Source of the DNA: Polynucleobacter sp. AP-Capit-er-40B-B4
GTDB lineage: Bacteria; Pseudomonadota; Gammaproteobacteria; Burkholderiales; Burkholderiaceae
Assembly: GCF_018882245.1 (NCBI RefSeq)
Contig: NZ_JACVOV010000001.1
Coordinates: 1 to 64,000, forward strand
Direction of reading: 5' to 3'
Length of the DNA stretch: 64,000 nt
Shown here piece after piece: positions 9,672-20,030 of this stretch (its first letter is position 1; every line of letters starts with the position of its first letter). The notes beneath the pieces were generated by a model that saw only the letters and a program-made list of their open reading frames with translations, was not told the origin of the DNA and did no database searches. The position numbers were made by a program, and so were the translations under genes.

Positions 9672-10450
9672 TCCCAAATTGCGCGAGTGCGCTGCTCATA
9701 TCAGACTTACACCTGACGCCGTCAATGCCCTTGACGGCGCAACGCTTTTTTGACTTCTGCGAAAAAGAGGCCCCAAAAGTAGAGGCTGTATTTATTCTGG
9801 GTGACTTATTTGAATACTGGGTGGGTGATGACGCTGCCGCACACTCCCCATTTCAACAAGAAGTTCAACGCACTATCGCCAATCTTTCCACTAAAGTAAA
9901 AACGTATTACCTACACGGCAATCGAGATTTTTTAATTGGTCAAAGCTTTATTAAGAAGACTGGAATGACGCTCTTGGCGGATCCAACTGCTGTTGAGATC
10001 GCCTCGAAGAGATGGGTATTGGCCCATGGTGATGCTTTATGTACGGCAGATATTGGCTATCAAATCTTTCGAGGCTGGGTAAGAAAGTCTTGGATTCAAA
10101 AAATTTTCTTAAGCCTGCCACTCAATTGGCGCAAGAGCATTGCTCAGCACCTTCGCGGCAATAGTCACGCCCAATACCAAAAAACACAAGCATCAAGCGT
10201 GCGTCGACTCAAGATGGATGTTACGAAACAGGCTTGTGCTGCAGTACTAAAAGATCACTCAGGGGATTTATTGATTCATGGGCATACCCATATGCCAGCA
10301 CACCATGAAGAGTCAATGGATGGCCAGCAATGGCAGCGTTGGGTCCTGTCTGACTGGGATCTTGATCACCCAGAGAGCGGTCGCCCTAGAGCAAGCGCCC
10401 TACTCATTAATGATACCGGTGCTCGCTATATCGATCTGATTAAAAATTAA
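9668..10450 (+). CDS. lpxH: UDP-2,3-diacylglucosamine diphosphatase
   Basis: Cleaves UDP-2,3-diacylglucosamine to lipid X and UMP in lipid A synthesis, at the inner membrane. The calcineurin-like metallophosphatase signatures are visible: SDLHLT near the N-terminus, [19 protein letters not shown] and HGHTHMPA. Its 260 residues match the LpxH class. It starts within ppiB's stop (ATGA overlap), so the two are translationally coupled, and ends 30 bases from convergent suhB. Confidence 0.93.
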   Translation: MIPNCASALLISDLHLTPSMPLTAQRFFDFCEKEAPKVEAVFILGDLFEYWVGDDAAAHSPFQQEVQRTIANLSTKVKTYYLHGNRDFLIGQSFIKKTGMTLLADPTAVEIASKRWVLAHGDALCTADIGYQIFRGWVRKSWIQKIFLSLPLNWRKSIAQHLRGNSHAQYQKTQASSVRRLKMDVTKQACAAVLKDHSGDLLIHGHTHMPAHHEESMDGQQWQRWVLSDWDLDHPESGRPRASALLINDTGARYIDLIKN

Positions 10451-10480
10451 ACAGGTCGACAACTCAGTTCGATTTTTAAA

Positions 10481-11269
10481 TTAAGAAGCAGAGTATTTGG
10501 AAAGTGTTTGCACCATCTGCGCAAAGATGCGTGGATTGGCCGCCATGACTTCACCGCTTTTTAAGAAGCCCTCTTCACCACGGTAGTTGCCAATCAAACC
10601 ACCTGCTTCAGTAATCAGCAAAGCACCTGCTGCCATATCCCATGGTTTGAGATCGCTCTCAAAGAAACCATCATAGCGACCAGCTGCTACGTAAGCTAAA
10701 TCTAAAGATGCTGCACCCGGACGACGCAGGCCCGCACATTGACGTGACATATCGGCAAAGATTTTTAAATACTTTTCTAAGTCCTGATCTTCACGATAAG
10801 GGAAGCCGGTTCCCAATAAAGAATTAGCCAAACGATCTTGTGTGGCAACACGTAAACGCCGACGGTCCAAATAGGCACCGGCACCTCGCGTAGCTGTAAA
10901 TAATTCATCGCGTGTTGGGTCATACACAACAGCTTGCTGAGTTATGCCGTTAACTTGCAGTGCAATTGAAACTGCGTATTGTGGAAAGCCGTGAATAAAA
11001 TTAGTAGTGCCATCAAGTGGATCAATGATCCAAACATTTTCTGCATCGGCATTGCGCTCACCAGTCTCTTCAGCCAAAAATCCATGGGTTGGATAGGCTT
11101 CGCTGAGCGTTTCAATAATGGCCGCTTCTGCGGCTTTGTCCACCTCGGTTACGAAATCGTTATGTTGCTTGCGGTCAACCTGCAAGCGCTCCAAATTCAA
11201 GGAAGCACGATTAATGACTGTTCCAGCGCGACGGGCGGCCTTTACGGCCACATTTAACATGGGATGCAT
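10481..11269 (-). CDS. suhB: Inositol-1-monophosphatase family protein (SuhB)
   Basis: Mg-dependent phosphatase of the inositol monophosphatase superfamily; in gammaproteobacteria SuhB also joins rRNA antitermination complexes. I choose ATG 11269 ([16 protein letters not shown], 262 aa), the family start, over the frame back to 11335. Metal-binding segments are present: [17 protein letters not shown] and [15 protein letters not shown]. Single gene, convergent with lpxH. Confidence 0.92.
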   Translation of the reverse strand: MHPMLNVAVKAARRAGTVINRASLNLERLQVDRKQHNDFVTEVDKAAEAAIIETLSEAYPTHGFLAEETGERNADAENVWIIDPLDGTTNFIHGFPQYAVSIALQVNGITQQAVVYDPTRDELFTATRGAGAYLDRRRLRVATQDRLANSLLGTGFPYREDQDLEKYLKIFADMSRQCAGLRRPGAASLDLAYVAAGRYDGFFESDLKPWDMAAGALLITEAGGLIGNYRGEEGFLKSGEVMAANPRIFAQMVQTLSKYSAS

Positions 11270-11411
11270 AGTATTGATGGACAAATTAAATAAGAACAAG
11301 CTCCTTGTAATGCCTACAACTAGGGTAAATTGCATGACAATACGAAGCTAACAGATTGATTCTAAACGATTAGCGTTCATTACCCCCTATTAACCAGCCT
11401 AAAGCGCCTTG

Positions 11412-12164
11412 ATGAATATCGAAACATCCGCATTACTCCGCTGGGTTTTAGTCGAAACCAGTCACCCGGGAAACGTGGGATCGGCTGCTCGCGCCCTTAA
11501 AACCATGGGTTTTGGCGATCTCAGATTGATTCATCCAAAGATCAAAGGGGTTGCCTTCCATCCTGAAGCCATAGCCCTAGCTAGCGGTGCTGCAGACGTT
11601 CTAGAGACCTCCATAGAGAGCGACTCCTTAGCGGCCTCCATCGAGGGTTGCTCGCTGGTTTTGGGCCTCACTAGCCGTGACCGAGAGTTTGGTCCTCCTG
11701 CTATCGATTGGGAAGCTGCTAAGTCCCTGATTGGGGCCTCAGTCCAGAACGGTGGACAGGTGGCGCTTCTCTTTGGCCCAGAAAGAACGGGGCTAGATAA
11801 TGAGCATTTGGCTTTATGCACCCACAGAGTCTGGCTGGATGCCAACCCTGACTACCCCTCACTAAACCTTGCCCAGGCGCTGATGGTTTGCGCCTATACC
11901 CTCAGAGAAACACTTACCCAGCATGACGGTAAGCGCAATGCCTTAGCCAACCGCGAAGAAATGGCTGATTTTGCCGATCCCGCAGCGGTAGCCGCCATGC
12001 TGGAACATTGGCGCGAAGGACTTGAGGCCATCGGCTACCTAGACCCTGCAAACCCCAAGAAGCTCATGCCGCGTATTCAAGCTTTATTTGCCCGAAGTCG
12101 TCTGCATAAGGAAGAAATCGATCTTTTGCGAGGAATTGCAAAACAGATGCTCCTGAGAAAATAA
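11412..12164 (+). CDS. trmJ: tRNA (cytidine/uridine-2'-O-)-methyltransferase TrmJ
   Basis: SPOUT-class methyltransferase that methylates the 2'-O of residue 32 in several tRNAs using SAM. Motif 1 (NPGNVGSAARALKTMGF-like), the LLFGPERTGL motif and the SLNLAQALMVCAY knot motif are all visible. ATG at 11412 is preferred over the TTG three bases earlier. It lies 23 bases before cysE on the same strand. Confidence 0.92.
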   Translation: MNIETSALLRWVLVETSHPGNVGSAARALKTMGFGDLRLIHPKIKGVAFHPEAIALASGAADVLETSIESDSLAASIEGCSLVLGLTSRDREFGPPAIDWEAAKSLIGASVQNGGQVALLFGPERTGLDNEHLALCTHRVWLDANPDYPSLNLAQALMVCAYTLRETLTQHDGKRNALANREEMADFADPAAVAAMLEHWREGLEAIGYLDPANPKKLMPRIQALFARSRLHKEEIDLLRGIAKQMLLRK

Positions 12165-12187
12165 GCACATCCCGTTAAAATCAATAT

Positions 12188-12949
12188 ATGTCAAATTCCT
12201 TCTTCGACCAAGTCGACTCCATTATTGCCAGAGACCCAGCAGCTCGGAACCGTCTTGAGGTTATTACTTGCTATCAAGGTCTACATGCAGTTTGGTTGCA
12301 TCGCATCTCCCACTTTTTATGGAACCTTGGTCTGAAGTGGATCGCGCGCGTACTCTCCATGTTTTCTCGCTTCTTGACTGGCATCGAAATTCATCCAGGC
12401 GCCAAGATTGGTCGCAGAGTTTTCTTAGACCACGGCCTAGGTATTGTGATTGGAGAGACAACTGAAATTGGTGATGATTGCACCATTTATCAAGGGGTAA
12501 CTTTAGGCGGCACATCGCTATATAAAGGCGTGAAACGTCACCCTACTCTGGGTAAAGGCGTCGTAGTGAGTGCTGGTGCAAAAGTTCTCGGCGGCTTCAC
12601 CGTTGGCGACGGCGCACGTGTTGGTTCTAATGCTGTAGTACTCAAAGAAATTCCAGCTGGTGCTACTGCGGTTGGCATTCCTGCTCGCATATTGCATCCA
12701 GATTTACCGCAAAGCGCCGATAGCAAAACCAAAGAATACTTTTCTGCTTATGGCATCACACCTAATATTGATGACCCTGTATCCATGGCGCTAAAAGGTT
12801 TGATTGATGCAACGATTGAGCAAGAAGCCAAAATTGCAGCGCTAGAAAAGGCCCTTGCAAAAATCAACAACAGCCCAGATGGTGCAGATGCTAGCGCAAG
12901 CGATACAAAACGTGATCTAGACGCTATTAAAGAATGGTTGAAAGAGTAA
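12188..12949 (+). CDS. cysE: Serine O-acetyltransferase
   Basis: Makes O-acetylserine from serine and acetyl-CoA, the committed step of cysteine synthesis. Left-handed beta-helix hexapeptide repeats run through residues about 65-180 (IHPGAKIGRRVFLDHGLG, GVTLGGTS, GVVVSAGAKVLGG). The 253-residue protein resembles the shorter epsilon-type SAT with an extended charged C-terminus. Followed by a bidirectional terminator shared with the convergent isomerase gene. Confidence 0.93.
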   Translation: MSNSFFDQVDSIIARDPAARNRLEVITCYQGLHAVWLHRISHFLWNLGLKWIARVLSMFSRFLTGIEIHPGAKIGRRVFLDHGLGIVIGETTEIGDDCTIYQGVTLGGTSLYKGVKRHPTLGKGVVVSAGAKVLGGFTVGDGARVGSNAVVLKEIPAGATAVGIPARILHPDLPQSADSKTKEYFSAYGITPNIDDPVSMALKGLIDATIEQEAKIAALEKALAKINNSPDGADASASDTKRDLDAIKEWLKE

Positions 12950-12976
12950 TTCCTAGTTAAGGAAGTTGTAAAGGAA

Positions 12977-13000
12977 AAAGGGATAGCATGCTATCCCTTT
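12977..13000. terminator. Bidirectional intrinsic terminator between cysE and slyD-like gene
   Basis: A perfect 24-base palindrome (AAAGGGATAGCA and its complement) followed by TTTATTTT on the plus strand and flanked by A-rich sequence on the other side. It sits between two convergent genes and should stop transcripts from both. Confidence 0.85.
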
Positions 13001-13023
13001 TATTTTGTTCATGGATATTTAAA

Positions 13024-13623
13024 TTAATGCAGTGTGCGAGGTCCCGCATCATTGCCACCTAATGCGCCACCTGGAAACTCTTCATCGTCGTCACCATCAT
13101 CCTCCTCATTAGGCATGCCAAATGAGAAACTCTCACCACCTTCTGGATGGCGATTTTCAATTTCGTCATCAGTAGCAGCGCGGACATCTTCAACCTGCAC
13201 CCAAAAACGTAAAGCCATGCCCGCCAATGGATGATTGCCATCCAAAACTACTTGGTTGTCAGCAACATCGGTTACGGTATAAATGAGCGGCTCGTCATCT
13301 ACTTCGTCTGCAGCCGCATCTTCTTCGGCATCGGGTACACCCTCAAACTGCATACCCACTTCCAAAGGCTCCGGAAAGCGTGTACGGGGTTCAATTTTCA
13401 AAAGCTCTGGATCGTATTCACCAAAAGCTTCATTTGGCTCTAACTGGATCGTAGCCTCATACCCAATATCTTGGCCGTCTAGCAAAGTTTCAATTTTCGG
13501 AAAAGTACCCTCATAGCCACCGTGCAGGTATACCATCGGAGAATCTGGCTCTTCGATGACATTATTTTGTGCGTCGGTTAGCTTATAGCGAAGGGATACG
13601 ATAGTATTTTTTTCAATCTTCAT
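13024..13623 (-). CDS. FKBP-type peptidyl-prolyl isomerase, SlyD-like
   Basis: Prolyl isomerase and chaperone of the SlyD branch. The start is placed at ATG 13623 (MKIEKNTIVSLRYKL, 199 aa). The FKBP core (residues 1-70 and about 125-160) is split by the insert-in-flap domain, as in SlyD, and NHPLAGMALRFWV is the typical return into the FKBP fold. The C-terminus is acidic and Gly/Asn rich instead of the His/Cys-rich metal tail of E. coli SlyD, so nickel delivery is doubtful. Confidence 0.88.
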   Translation of the reverse strand: MKIEKNTIVSLRYKLTDAQNNVIEEPDSPMVYLHGGYEGTFPKIETLLDGQDIGYEATIQLEPNEAFGEYDPELLKIEPRTRFPEPLEVGMQFEGVPDAEEDAAADEVDDEPLIYTVTDVADNQVVLDGNHPLAGMALRFWVQVEDVRAATDDEIENRHPEGGESFSFGMPNEEDDGDDDEEFPGGALGGNDAGPRTLH

Positions 13624-13678
13624 GCGGAATTTGTCGAACATTCGGTTTTAATCAGTTTCTAAAAGCATCTATATCTTT

Positions 13679-14911
13679 ATGACCTCATTTTACTTGAGCA
13701 AACCCTATCAACCGCCCCAAGCCCCATTGAAGCTGCCTCTAGGTAAGCCCTGGGCCTTATTTGGGGGAATTAGCCCAGATCAGTTCATGACGCAGTATTG
13801 GCATAAAAAGCCCCTGCTGATCCGTGGGGCGATTCCAGCTTTTGCCCTCTCTGCCCAGCAGGGAGAGCCTCTTGATAGCCCTATTCCAACAAAGCAATTG
13901 CTTCAATTTGGATTAAATGAAGAGGTCGAGTCACGTTTAGTGAGGGCCAAGCCCTGGAGTTTTGATCATGGGCCATTTTCTAAGCAAGAAATACCTTCTA
14001 TTGATAAGCCTAACTGGACTTTATTGTTTCAGGGCATGGAGGCCCACCACCCTGCTGCCGCAAAAATACTATCTTGGTTTCGTTTCATACCGGATGCTCG
14101 TCTTGATGATTTGATGATTAGCATTGCTGGTGTTGGAGGTGGTGTTGGCCCACACTTTGATTCTTATGACGTCTTTCTCATTCAAATGTCTGGTAGAAGA
14201 CAGTGGCGCATTTCTGAACAGAAAGACCTTAGCCTGAATCCCAAATTACCACTGAAGATTTTGCAGCACTTTAAGCCCGAGCAAGAATGGCTACTAGAGC
14301 CTGGTGACATGCTTTATCTACCGCCACATATTGCGCATGATGGCATCGCTTTAGACCCAGGCTGCCAGACTTGGTCCGTTGGATTTCGCTCCCCTAGTTT
14401 TAAAGAATTACTGCAAGAAGGTTTATGGCGTTTAGCTGAATCTCTCGAAGATATTCCTGCTTTAGACCAAAAATTTGCAGACCCCAAACAGAAGGCAACT
14501 CACAGCGCCGAAGAATTACCTGAGGAGCTGATTCAGCAGCTGCGCTCCAAACTCAAAGAATTAAAACTCGATCAAATTAATAGTTTCTTGCCTGGCATTA
14601 CAAGTTACTTATCTGAACCTAAGCAACAAGCCATATTTGAGCCTCCTAAAAAACCCCTGAACCCAAAACAATTGCAGAAGATGCTCACAGCCGGTAAGCT
14701 CACCCCGCATCCGCAAACCCGCATTTTGACCCTCAATGAGAAGGTTTATTGCAACGGAGAAGAGATGACTAAAGCACAAAGGTCTGGCATTACAAGGGCT
14801 TGGCAGACCCTATCAGCATCAAAATTACTTGCCAAGACCAAAATCGATGGTCTTGATAAATCAAGCCTTTATGAGGCTTATTTAGCTGGCTGGCTTACTT
14901 TTGAGGACTGA
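13679..14911 (+). CDS. JmjC/cupin ribosomal oxygenase (RoxA/YcfD-like)
   Basis: A 2-oxoglutarate and Fe(II)-dependent hydroxylase of the family that hydroxylates an arginine of ribosomal protein L16 in E. coli. The iron site HxD is in GPHFDSYDVF and the distal His in PPHIAHDG; between them SGRRQWRI fits the 2-oxoglutarate pocket. C-terminal winged-helix region follows. At 410 residues it is somewhat longer than E. coli YcfD. No start-proximal Shine-Dalgarno is obvious. Confidence 0.87.
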   Translation: MTSFYLSKPYQPPQAPLKLPLGKPWALFGGISPDQFMTQYWHKKPLLIRGAIPAFALSAQQGEPLDSPIPTKQLLQFGLNEEVESRLVRAKPWSFDHGPFSKQEIPSIDKPNWTLLFQGMEAHHPAAAKILSWFRFIPDARLDDLMISIAGVGGGVGPHFDSYDVFLIQMSGRRQWRISEQKDLSLNPKLPLKILQHFKPEQEWLLEPGDMLYLPPHIAHDGIALDPGCQTWSVGFRSPSFKELLQEGLWRLAESLEDIPALDQKFADPKQKATHSAEELPEELIQQLRSKLKELKLDQINSFLPGITSYLSEPKQQAIFEPPKKPLNPKQLQKMLTAGKLTPHPQTRILTLNEKVYCNGEEMTKAQRSGITRAWQTLSASKLLAKTKIDGLDKSSLYEAYLAGWLTFED

Positions 14912-14930
14912 TTTCAGAGATGGATATAAT
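14901..14930 (+). promoter_or_regulatory. Sigma70-type promoter for the small lipoprotein
   Basis: TTGAGG (14901-14906) and a perfect TATAAT (14925-14930) are separated by 18 bases. The promoter overlaps the stop region of the oxygenase gene and points to the small lipoprotein gene at 15021, leaving a 5' leader of about 85 bases. Confidence 0.65.
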
Positions 14931-15020
14931 AAATACTGGAAACTACTTAGGGGCTATCCCTTGGTTTTCCAGAGAACAATTACCGGTAATTGTTGTTAAT
15001 TTTTTTAAAGGAATTTACAA

Positions 15021-15197
15021 ATGAAGAAGTCACTCGTATTCGCTGCTATGTTAGCAATCGCCTTGGCCGCTTGCGGTAAAAAAGAAGAAGCAAAGCCTGT
15101 TGAAGCCGCTCCTGCTGCTGCACCAGCTGCTCCTGCTGCTGAAGCTCCTGCTGCTGCTCCAGCTCCAGCTGCTCCTGCTGCTGACGCTAAGAAGTAA
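15021..15197 (+). CDS. Small alanine/proline-rich lipoprotein (58 aa)
   Basis: The 58-residue protein MKKSLVFAAMLAIALAACGKK has a clear lipoprotein signal with the acylated cysteine at residue 18, followed by a low-complexity tail of Ala-Pro repeats ending AKK. It has its own promoter, a ribosome site (AAAGGA) and a strong terminator, so it is an independent, probably highly expressed unit. Comparable tiny Ala/Pro-rich lipoproteins are common in Burkholderiales and unassigned in function; a cell-envelope structural role is a guess. Confidence 0.85.
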   Translation: MKKSLVFAAMLAIALAACGKKEEAKPVEAAPAAAPAAPAAEAPAAAPAPAAPAADAKK

Positions 15198-15212
15198 TCT
15201 TCTTCATGAAGG

Positions 15213-15240
15213 AAAAAAGCCGCTGCAAAGCGGCTTTTTT
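15213..15240 (+). terminator. Intrinsic terminator of the small lipoprotein gene
   Basis: Arms AAAAAAGCCGCT (15213-15224) and AGCGGCTTTTTT (15229-15240) with a 4-base loop and a T-run. The A-run upstream lets it serve the convergent bamC gene too. Confidence 0.9.
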
Positions 15241-15259
15241 ATTTGCTGTAAAAAACGAA

Positions 15260-16408
15260 TTATCTTGTTAGTTGCTCCGTTAGCAAGGTTAACAACTGGA
15301 ATCCAGCTGGTGTATTTTCTGGCTTACCATCAGCATTTTGCACATATACATTGGCAGAATTCTCGCCAGTGCTCTTTACAACAACCTGGTATTTTTTAGC
15401 CTTCAAACTTGATTCATCTTTACTGCTAAATAAGTTTGAGAAGAAGCCTTTGGTGTCGCCCAAATCCTTAGGATTGACATAGCGTACATAGTAAACCCCA
15501 GCAGTACGATTGCGATCTTCCACGGTAAAGTTTGAGCGATCAAGCGCTAATCCAACATCGCGCCATGAGCGATCAAAGCTTACGCCCAGCTCAATATGAG
15601 CTTGATTGGCGCCATCCTGCACAAACTTCGCTTTTGGTGTTTTCGGACCAAGAGGTGCTGCAACCATTGCCTTAGCTTGCTCTTGAGTCATACCCAAACG
15701 CTCCATCAAGCGCGCCAAGAAAGCCGCCTCTAGCTCAGGGTCATTGGGGCGTGGCGTCCAAATTGTGGATAAACAAGCACCAGTTGTATCGGTAGTACAT
15801 TTTTCGATTGCGCCGCGCTGAGTAATGTAAATCTCTGTTTCACCAGGCTTTGCGACTTCAAGACGTGTTTTGTACTTATCACGTTCACCAGTATCGTAAA
15901 CAGAATCCAAAGCACCGCCAATAGTTGAACGAATCCAGTCTTGGGCAATTTTGGCGCGATTCTCCGCCCAGTCAGTTTCCATAATGCCAGTTGATGGTGA
16001 ATCAACGACTAACAAGAAACCATTCTCTTGCCAAAAATCTTTTACCTGTGGATAAAGTTCAGGCGCCGGCTTTTCTACAACCAACCAACGACGCTCACCA
16101 TCACGTGCAATCCGCATACCAGGAATGCCGGTCATAACATTACTACGCATCTGGGCAGATTTCTTAACCGCAGCGTTGTATTCAGACATAGTGGCTGTGC
16201 CATCTTGAACAATGTAACGGCGATCTGCTTGCGCAGTAATTAAATCAGGAGGGTATGACAGATTAGGGCCGCGAACAGCTCCGGCACTCTTATAGTCAAC
16301 TGTATCGCTGCTGGTCACCGACTTGCATGAACTTAACACTGCAACACCAAAAGTGACCAAAGCAATAATCGATAGATATCGACGGACTAATTGAAGCAAA
16401 TTCATCAT
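15260..16408 (-). CDS. bamC: Outer membrane assembly factor BamC-like lipoprotein
   Basis: Lipoprotein of the BAM machine that folds outer-membrane proteins. A signal peptide ends in VLSSC with the lipidated cysteine at residue 28. The unstructured N-terminal lasso ([18 protein letters not shown]) is the part that binds BamD in E. coli, and two helix-grip domains follow. Starts inside the dapA stop (4-base ATGA overlap); the dapA-bamC pair is conserved across proteobacteria, which supports the name. Confidence 0.88.
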   Translation of the reverse strand: MMNLLQLVRRYLSIIALVTFGVAVLSSCKSVTSSDTVDYKSAGAVRGPNLSYPPDLITAQADRRYIVQDGTATMSEYNAAVKKSAQMRSNVMTGIPGMRIARDGERRWLVVEKPAPELYPQVKDFWQENGFLLVVDSPSTGIMETDWAENRAKIAQDWIRSTIGGALDSVYDTGERDKYKTRLEVAKPGETEIYITQRGAIEKCTTDTTGACLSTIWTPRPNDPELEAAFLARLMERLGMTQEQAKAMVAAPLGPKTPKAKFVQDGANQAHIELGVSFDRSWRDVGLALDRSNFTVEDRNRTAGVYYVRYVNPKDLGDTKGFFSNLFSSKDESSLKAKKYQVVVKSTGENSANVYVQNADGKPENTPAGFQLLTLLTEQLTR

Positions 16409-17328
16409 AATAAGTTGGCCTGTTTTAAAGCTGCCTTTAATGGCTCACGAAGGGAATTGCTTAAAGGGGTTAATGGCAAACGAATGCCAGCGGTAATCTT
16501 GCCCATCTCATGCAGAGCCCACTTCACTGGGATTGGGTTTGCTTCTGTAAACATCGCCTTGTGAACTGCAATCAATTGATATTGAATTTCACGTGTTCGC
16601 TTCACATCATCAGACATCGCCGCAACACACAGTTCATGCATTAAACGCGGCGCAATATTGGCGGTAACGGAGATATTGCCCTTACCGCCCATCAACATCA
16701 ACATTGCAGCCGTTAAATCATCGCCAGAGAACACTGAAAAGTCTTGGTGACCGGCGCGCTTGAGATCATTAATCAATAAAGTACCGCGCTCCAAGCTGCC
16801 TGTAGCTTCTTTGATACCAATAATGCCTGGTACGCCAGCTAAACGAACTACGGTATCACCAGTCAAATCGGCAACCGTTCTTCCGGGAACGTTATACAAA
16901 ATTACCGGCAAGTCTACTGACTCGGCAATCTTTTTAAAGTGGGCATACATACCCTCTTGTGTGGGCTTGTTGTAATACGGCACTACTTGCAAGCTGGCAT
17001 CAGCGCCAACTTGCTTAGCGTATTTAGTTAACTCAATCGCTTCAATAGTGGAATTGCCACCAGTACCTGCAATCACAGGAATACGTCCAGCAATCTGCTC
17101 TACCGTTACGCGAATGAGTTCGCAATGCTCTTCAACAGAAACCGTAGGGGACTCTCCGCTGGTGCCAACAATCACAATTCCGTCAGTACCTTCCGCTACA
17201 TGCCAATCTAACAAAGAACGCAAGCTGGCGTAATCCAGACTGCCATCTTCAAACATCGGAGTAACAATAGCCGGCATGCTGCCAGCAATGGGCTTTTTAC
17301 TACCTTTGGAATGAGCTGTATTTGTCAC
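16405..17328 (-). CDS. dapA: 4-hydroxy-tetrahydrodipicolinate synthase
   Basis: Condenses pyruvate with aspartate semialdehyde in lysine and diaminopimelate synthesis. A TIM barrel with the VGTSGESPT motif, the tyrosine in [10 protein letters not shown] and the Schiff-base lysine in [12 protein letters not shown] set the start at GTG 17328 (307 aa); the longer frame back to 17409 would run into the methyltransferase gene, whose stop is at 17355. A start at the later ATG of MPAIVTPM is another option. Coupled to bamC. Confidence 0.93.
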   Translation of the reverse strand: MTNTAHSKGSKKPIAGSMPAIVTPMFEDGSLDYASLRSLLDWHVAEGTDGIVIVGTSGESPTVSVEEHCELIRVTVEQIAGRIPVIAGTGGNSTIEAIELTKYAKQVGADASLQVVPYYNKPTQEGMYAHFKKIAESVDLPVILYNVPGRTVADLTGDTVVRLAGVPGIIGIKEATGSLERGTLLINDLKRAGHQDFSVFSGDDLTAAMLMLMGGKGNISVTANIAPRLMHELCVAAMSDDVKRTREIQYQLIAVHKAMFTEANPIPVKWALHEMGKITAGIRLPLTPLSNSLREPLKAALKQANLL

Positions 17329-17354
17329 CGAATATGCACCGATTTTTAGCTGTC

Positions 17355-17921
17355 TTAACCCTGAAATTGTAACGGAATGCGCTGTTTTGACTCGCCTTTT
17401 ACAGCGCATAGGCGCTGAACCATAGCTGGTTTGGGCTGATCCGCATAAATGTCCTCATACGCCACCACTTTAAGCCCGTGGGAAGCAGCAAATGACAGTA
17501 ATTCCCCTGGATTTAGCAGGAAATTCGGGTTCGATGGCTTGCCAAATTCCCCATTCCCCAGGGCGAAGGTTTCGTAGATTAAGACGCCCCCTTCTTGCAG
17601 CATTTTGGGTAGCCGGTCTAAATGTGGGCGATAGAGGTAATTGGTCACCACAATGGCGCTGAAGTCACATTGATCGAGAGGCCATTCTGCCTGCTCAAGA
17701 TCACAGCATTTTGGGGTAATGAGAGAATTATTCAAAGCTTGCACAACTGAAATATCTTGGTCTACGGCTAATACCTGATGACCAGCGTTTGCCAACCACT
17801 CGGAGTGACGCCCAGATCCACACGCCAAATCCAAGACAACTCCGCCCTTTGGAATGAGCCGAGAAAACCGCTTCACCCAGGGGGATGCATTAGAAATCAC
17901 ATCATGCGCATTAGGCAACAT
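17355..17921 (-). CDS. Class I SAM-dependent methyltransferase
   Basis: SAM-binding motif I is clear: [19 protein letters not shown] (near residues 26-44), with the acidic end of strand 2 in VLAVDQD. The 188-residue protein resembles the TehB/UbiE-like small methyltransferases; the substrate is unknown. It lies 6 bases after trpS in the same direction and just before dapA, so it is part of the same run. The C-terminus is Gln-rich and not informative. Confidence 0.82.
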   Translation of the reverse strand: MLPNAHDVISNASPWVKRFSRLIPKGGVVLDLACGSGRHSEWLANAGHQVLAVDQDISVVQALNNSLITPKCCDLEQAEWPLDQCDFSAIVVTNYLYRPHLDRLPKMLQEGGVLIYETFALGNGEFGKPSNPNFLLNPGELLSFAASHGLKVVAYEDIYADQPKPAMVQRLCAVKGESKQRIPLQFQG

Positions 17922-17927
17922 GAATTC

Positions 17928-19130
17928 TCAATCGTAAGCCAGGCCCATTGCTTCACGAACCTCACGCATGGTTTCTTGTGCAACCTTACGCGCCTTATCG
18001 CAACCATCAGCAATGATGGATCGCAGCAAGCTAGGGTCATCCAAGTACTTCTGAGCACGCTCAAACATCGGCTGTTGTTCCGCCAAGATTGAGTCAATAA
18101 CGGGCTGCTTACATTCAAGGCAGCCGATACCTGCTGACTTACATCCCTTGTCTACCCACTGCTTGGTCTCTTCATTAGAGTAAACGGTATGCAATTGCCA
18201 AACCGGGCAACGCGCTGGATCACCAACGTCAGTTCGACGAACACGTGCAGGATCGGTTGGCATCGTGCGGATCTTCTTAATCACATCCTCTGGATTCTCG
18301 CGAATACTAATGGTGTTGCCATAAGACTTCGACATCTTTTGACCATCAATACCAGGCATACGTGAGGCTGTTGTCAATAATGCTTGTGGTTCAGGCAGAA
18401 TGATTTTTCGAGCACCCTCCAAGAAACCAAAGAGTCTCTCGCGATCCGCCATTGATAAACTCTGAGCTTCTTGCAATAAAGCCTTAGCTTGCTCAAGTGC
18501 CTCATCATCACCGCGCTCCTGAAAAGCAACTCGCAATTCAGCGTACATCTTGGCGCGTTTGCTACCTAATTTTTTTACTGCCTCTAAAGCTTTTTCTTCG
18601 AACCCAGGTTCACGGCCATACAAGTAATTAAAGCGACGAGCCACTTCACGAGTCATCTCTACGTGAGGCACTTGGTCTTCCCCTACAGGCACAAACTGCG
18701 CGCGATAAATCAAAATATCAGCAGCCTGCAATAAAGGGTAGCCTAGGAATCCGTAGGTTTGGAGATCTTTTTCCTTGAGCTTCTCAATCTGATCTTTATA
18801 AGTCGGAACGCGCTCGAGCCAGCCCAATGGAGTTCCCATGGATAGCAACAGAAAGAGTTCGGCATGCTCAGGCACTTTGCTTTGAATAAACAAAGTAGCT
18901 TGATTTGGATCTACACCAGTTGCCAACCAATCAATCACCATGTCCCACACAGATTGTTCAATGACATCCGGGGTTTCATAGTGGGTAGTTAATGCATGCC
19001 AATCAGCCACGAAAAAGAAACAAGGGTATTCGGACTGCAAGCGCACCCAGTTCTTTAGAACACCGTGGTAATGACCTAGGTGCAAATTACCGGTTGGGCG
19101 CATGCCAGAGAGAACGCGTTCAGCAAACAT
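17928..19130 (-). CDS. trpS: Tryptophanyl-tRNA synthetase
   Basis: Charges tRNA-Trp. The HIGH-type motif is NLHLGHYHG (near residues 16-24) and the KMSKS loop is GQKMSKSYGN (near 263-267). At 400 residues it carries the insertion of roughly 65 residues (VKKLGSKRAKMYAELRVAF region) typical of betaproteobacterial TrpRS, and a CLECK segment near the C-terminus could bind metal. Sits in a minus-strand run with the PHP nuclease upstream and a methyltransferase downstream. Confidence 0.95.
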   Translation of the reverse strand: MFAERVLSGMRPTGNLHLGHYHGVLKNWVRLQSEYPCFFFVADWHALTTHYETPDVIEQSVWDMVIDWLATGVDPNQATLFIQSKVPEHAELFLLLSMGTPLGWLERVPTYKDQIEKLKEKDLQTYGFLGYPLLQAADILIYRAQFVPVGEDQVPHVEMTREVARRFNYLYGREPGFEEKALEAVKKLGSKRAKMYAELRVAFQERGDDEALEQAKALLQEAQSLSMADRERLFGFLEGARKIILPEPQALLTTASRMPGIDGQKMSKSYGNTISIRENPEDVIKKIRTMPTDPARVRRTDVGDPARCPVWQLHTVYSNEETKQWVDKGCKSAGIGCLECKQPVIDSILAEQQPMFERAQKYLDDPSLLRSIIADGCDKARKVAQETMREVREAMGLAYD

Positions 19131-19169
19131 CTGTTTTTCTTTTTCTTAGTGATTAATTAGTTTAGGGAA

Positions 19170-20021
19170 TTAGTGAAAAGCGGACCATACCGGAGTGAGA
19201 TGATCTGGTAAATGTGGCAAGCTGCCTAGATCAATATGGCTCTCATTTGGATCATGAAAATCCGATCCACGAGAAGCTAAAAAGCCGTACTGCTGCGCAA
19301 TCTTTGCAAAGGTTTTGTATTGATCTGGACTGTGACTGCCAGTAATGACCTCAATCGCCAGACCACCCAGATCCTTAAAGTGCTTATAGAGTTCGTCCAT
19401 TTGCATAGCATTTAACCTGCTGTAGCGGCCAGGATGAGCAATCACTGCGACGCCTCCTGCGGATTTAATCCAGTTCACAGCATTGTCTAGGCTAGCCCAC
19501 TGATGAGGAACATATCCCGGCTTGCCTTCAATCAAGTAATTTTTAAATACATGCTCGGTATTGCGACACACGCCCTGCTCTACCAAAAAACGAGCAAAGT
19601 GAGTTCTGGAAATCAACTCATGATTCCCAGCAAAATGGAGTGCGCCTTCATACGCACCAGGAATTCCTACCTTAAGCAATTGTTCGGCCATCAGCTGCGC
19701 ACGATTCGCACGACCATCACGTGTTTGACGCAAGCCCTCAATAATTCCAATATGCTGCGCGTCAATACCAAGCCCAACAATATGAATGGTCTCACCCATC
19801 CAGGTCACTGATATTTCAACGCCACCGAGATAATCCATATTGAGAGCACTTGCTGCTTCTCGAGCGCGCTTCTGACCACCCAATTCGTCATGATCGGTTA
19901 ACGCCCACAAATGCACGCCATTGGCTTTTGCGCGTTCCGCCAATTCTTCAGGCGTCAAAGTGCCATCAGAAATCACTGAATGGCAATGCAAGTCGGCATT
20001 AAGGGGTGAAAAGCTGCTCAT
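19170..20021 (-). CDS. PHP-domain phosphoesterase, RNase AM/YciV-like
   Basis: A PHP-family metal-dependent phosphoesterase; E. coli YciV (RNase AM) is a 5'-3' exonuclease that trims rRNA 5' ends and degrades 3',5'-diphosphoadenosine. Motifs ADLHCHSVISDG and ALTDHDE at the N-terminus, VIAHPGRYS in the middle and GSDFHDP at the end supply the expected metal ligands. Its 283 residues fit the family. It precedes trpS (39-base gap) and follows zapE by 9 bases. Confidence 0.88.
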   Translation of the reverse strand: MSSFSPLNADLHCHSVISDGTLTPEELAERAKANGVHLWALTDHDELGGQKRAREAASALNMDYLGGVEISVTWMGETIHIVGLGIDAQHIGIIEGLRQTRDGRANRAQLMAEQLLKVGIPGAYEGALHFAGNHELISRTHFARFLVEQGVCRNTEHVFKNYLIEGKPGYVPHQWASLDNAVNWIKSAGGVAVIAHPGRYSRLNAMQMDELYKHFKDLGGLAIEVITGSHSPDQYKTFAKIAQQYGFLASRGSDFHDPNESHIDLGSLPHLPDHLTPVWSAFH

Positions 20022-20030
20022 GACCCTATT

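Noticed and set aside
15100..15399. Leucine-rich 99-codon frame
   Set aside because: Shadow of the Ala/Pro repeats of the small lipoprotein gene, and it crosses its terminator.
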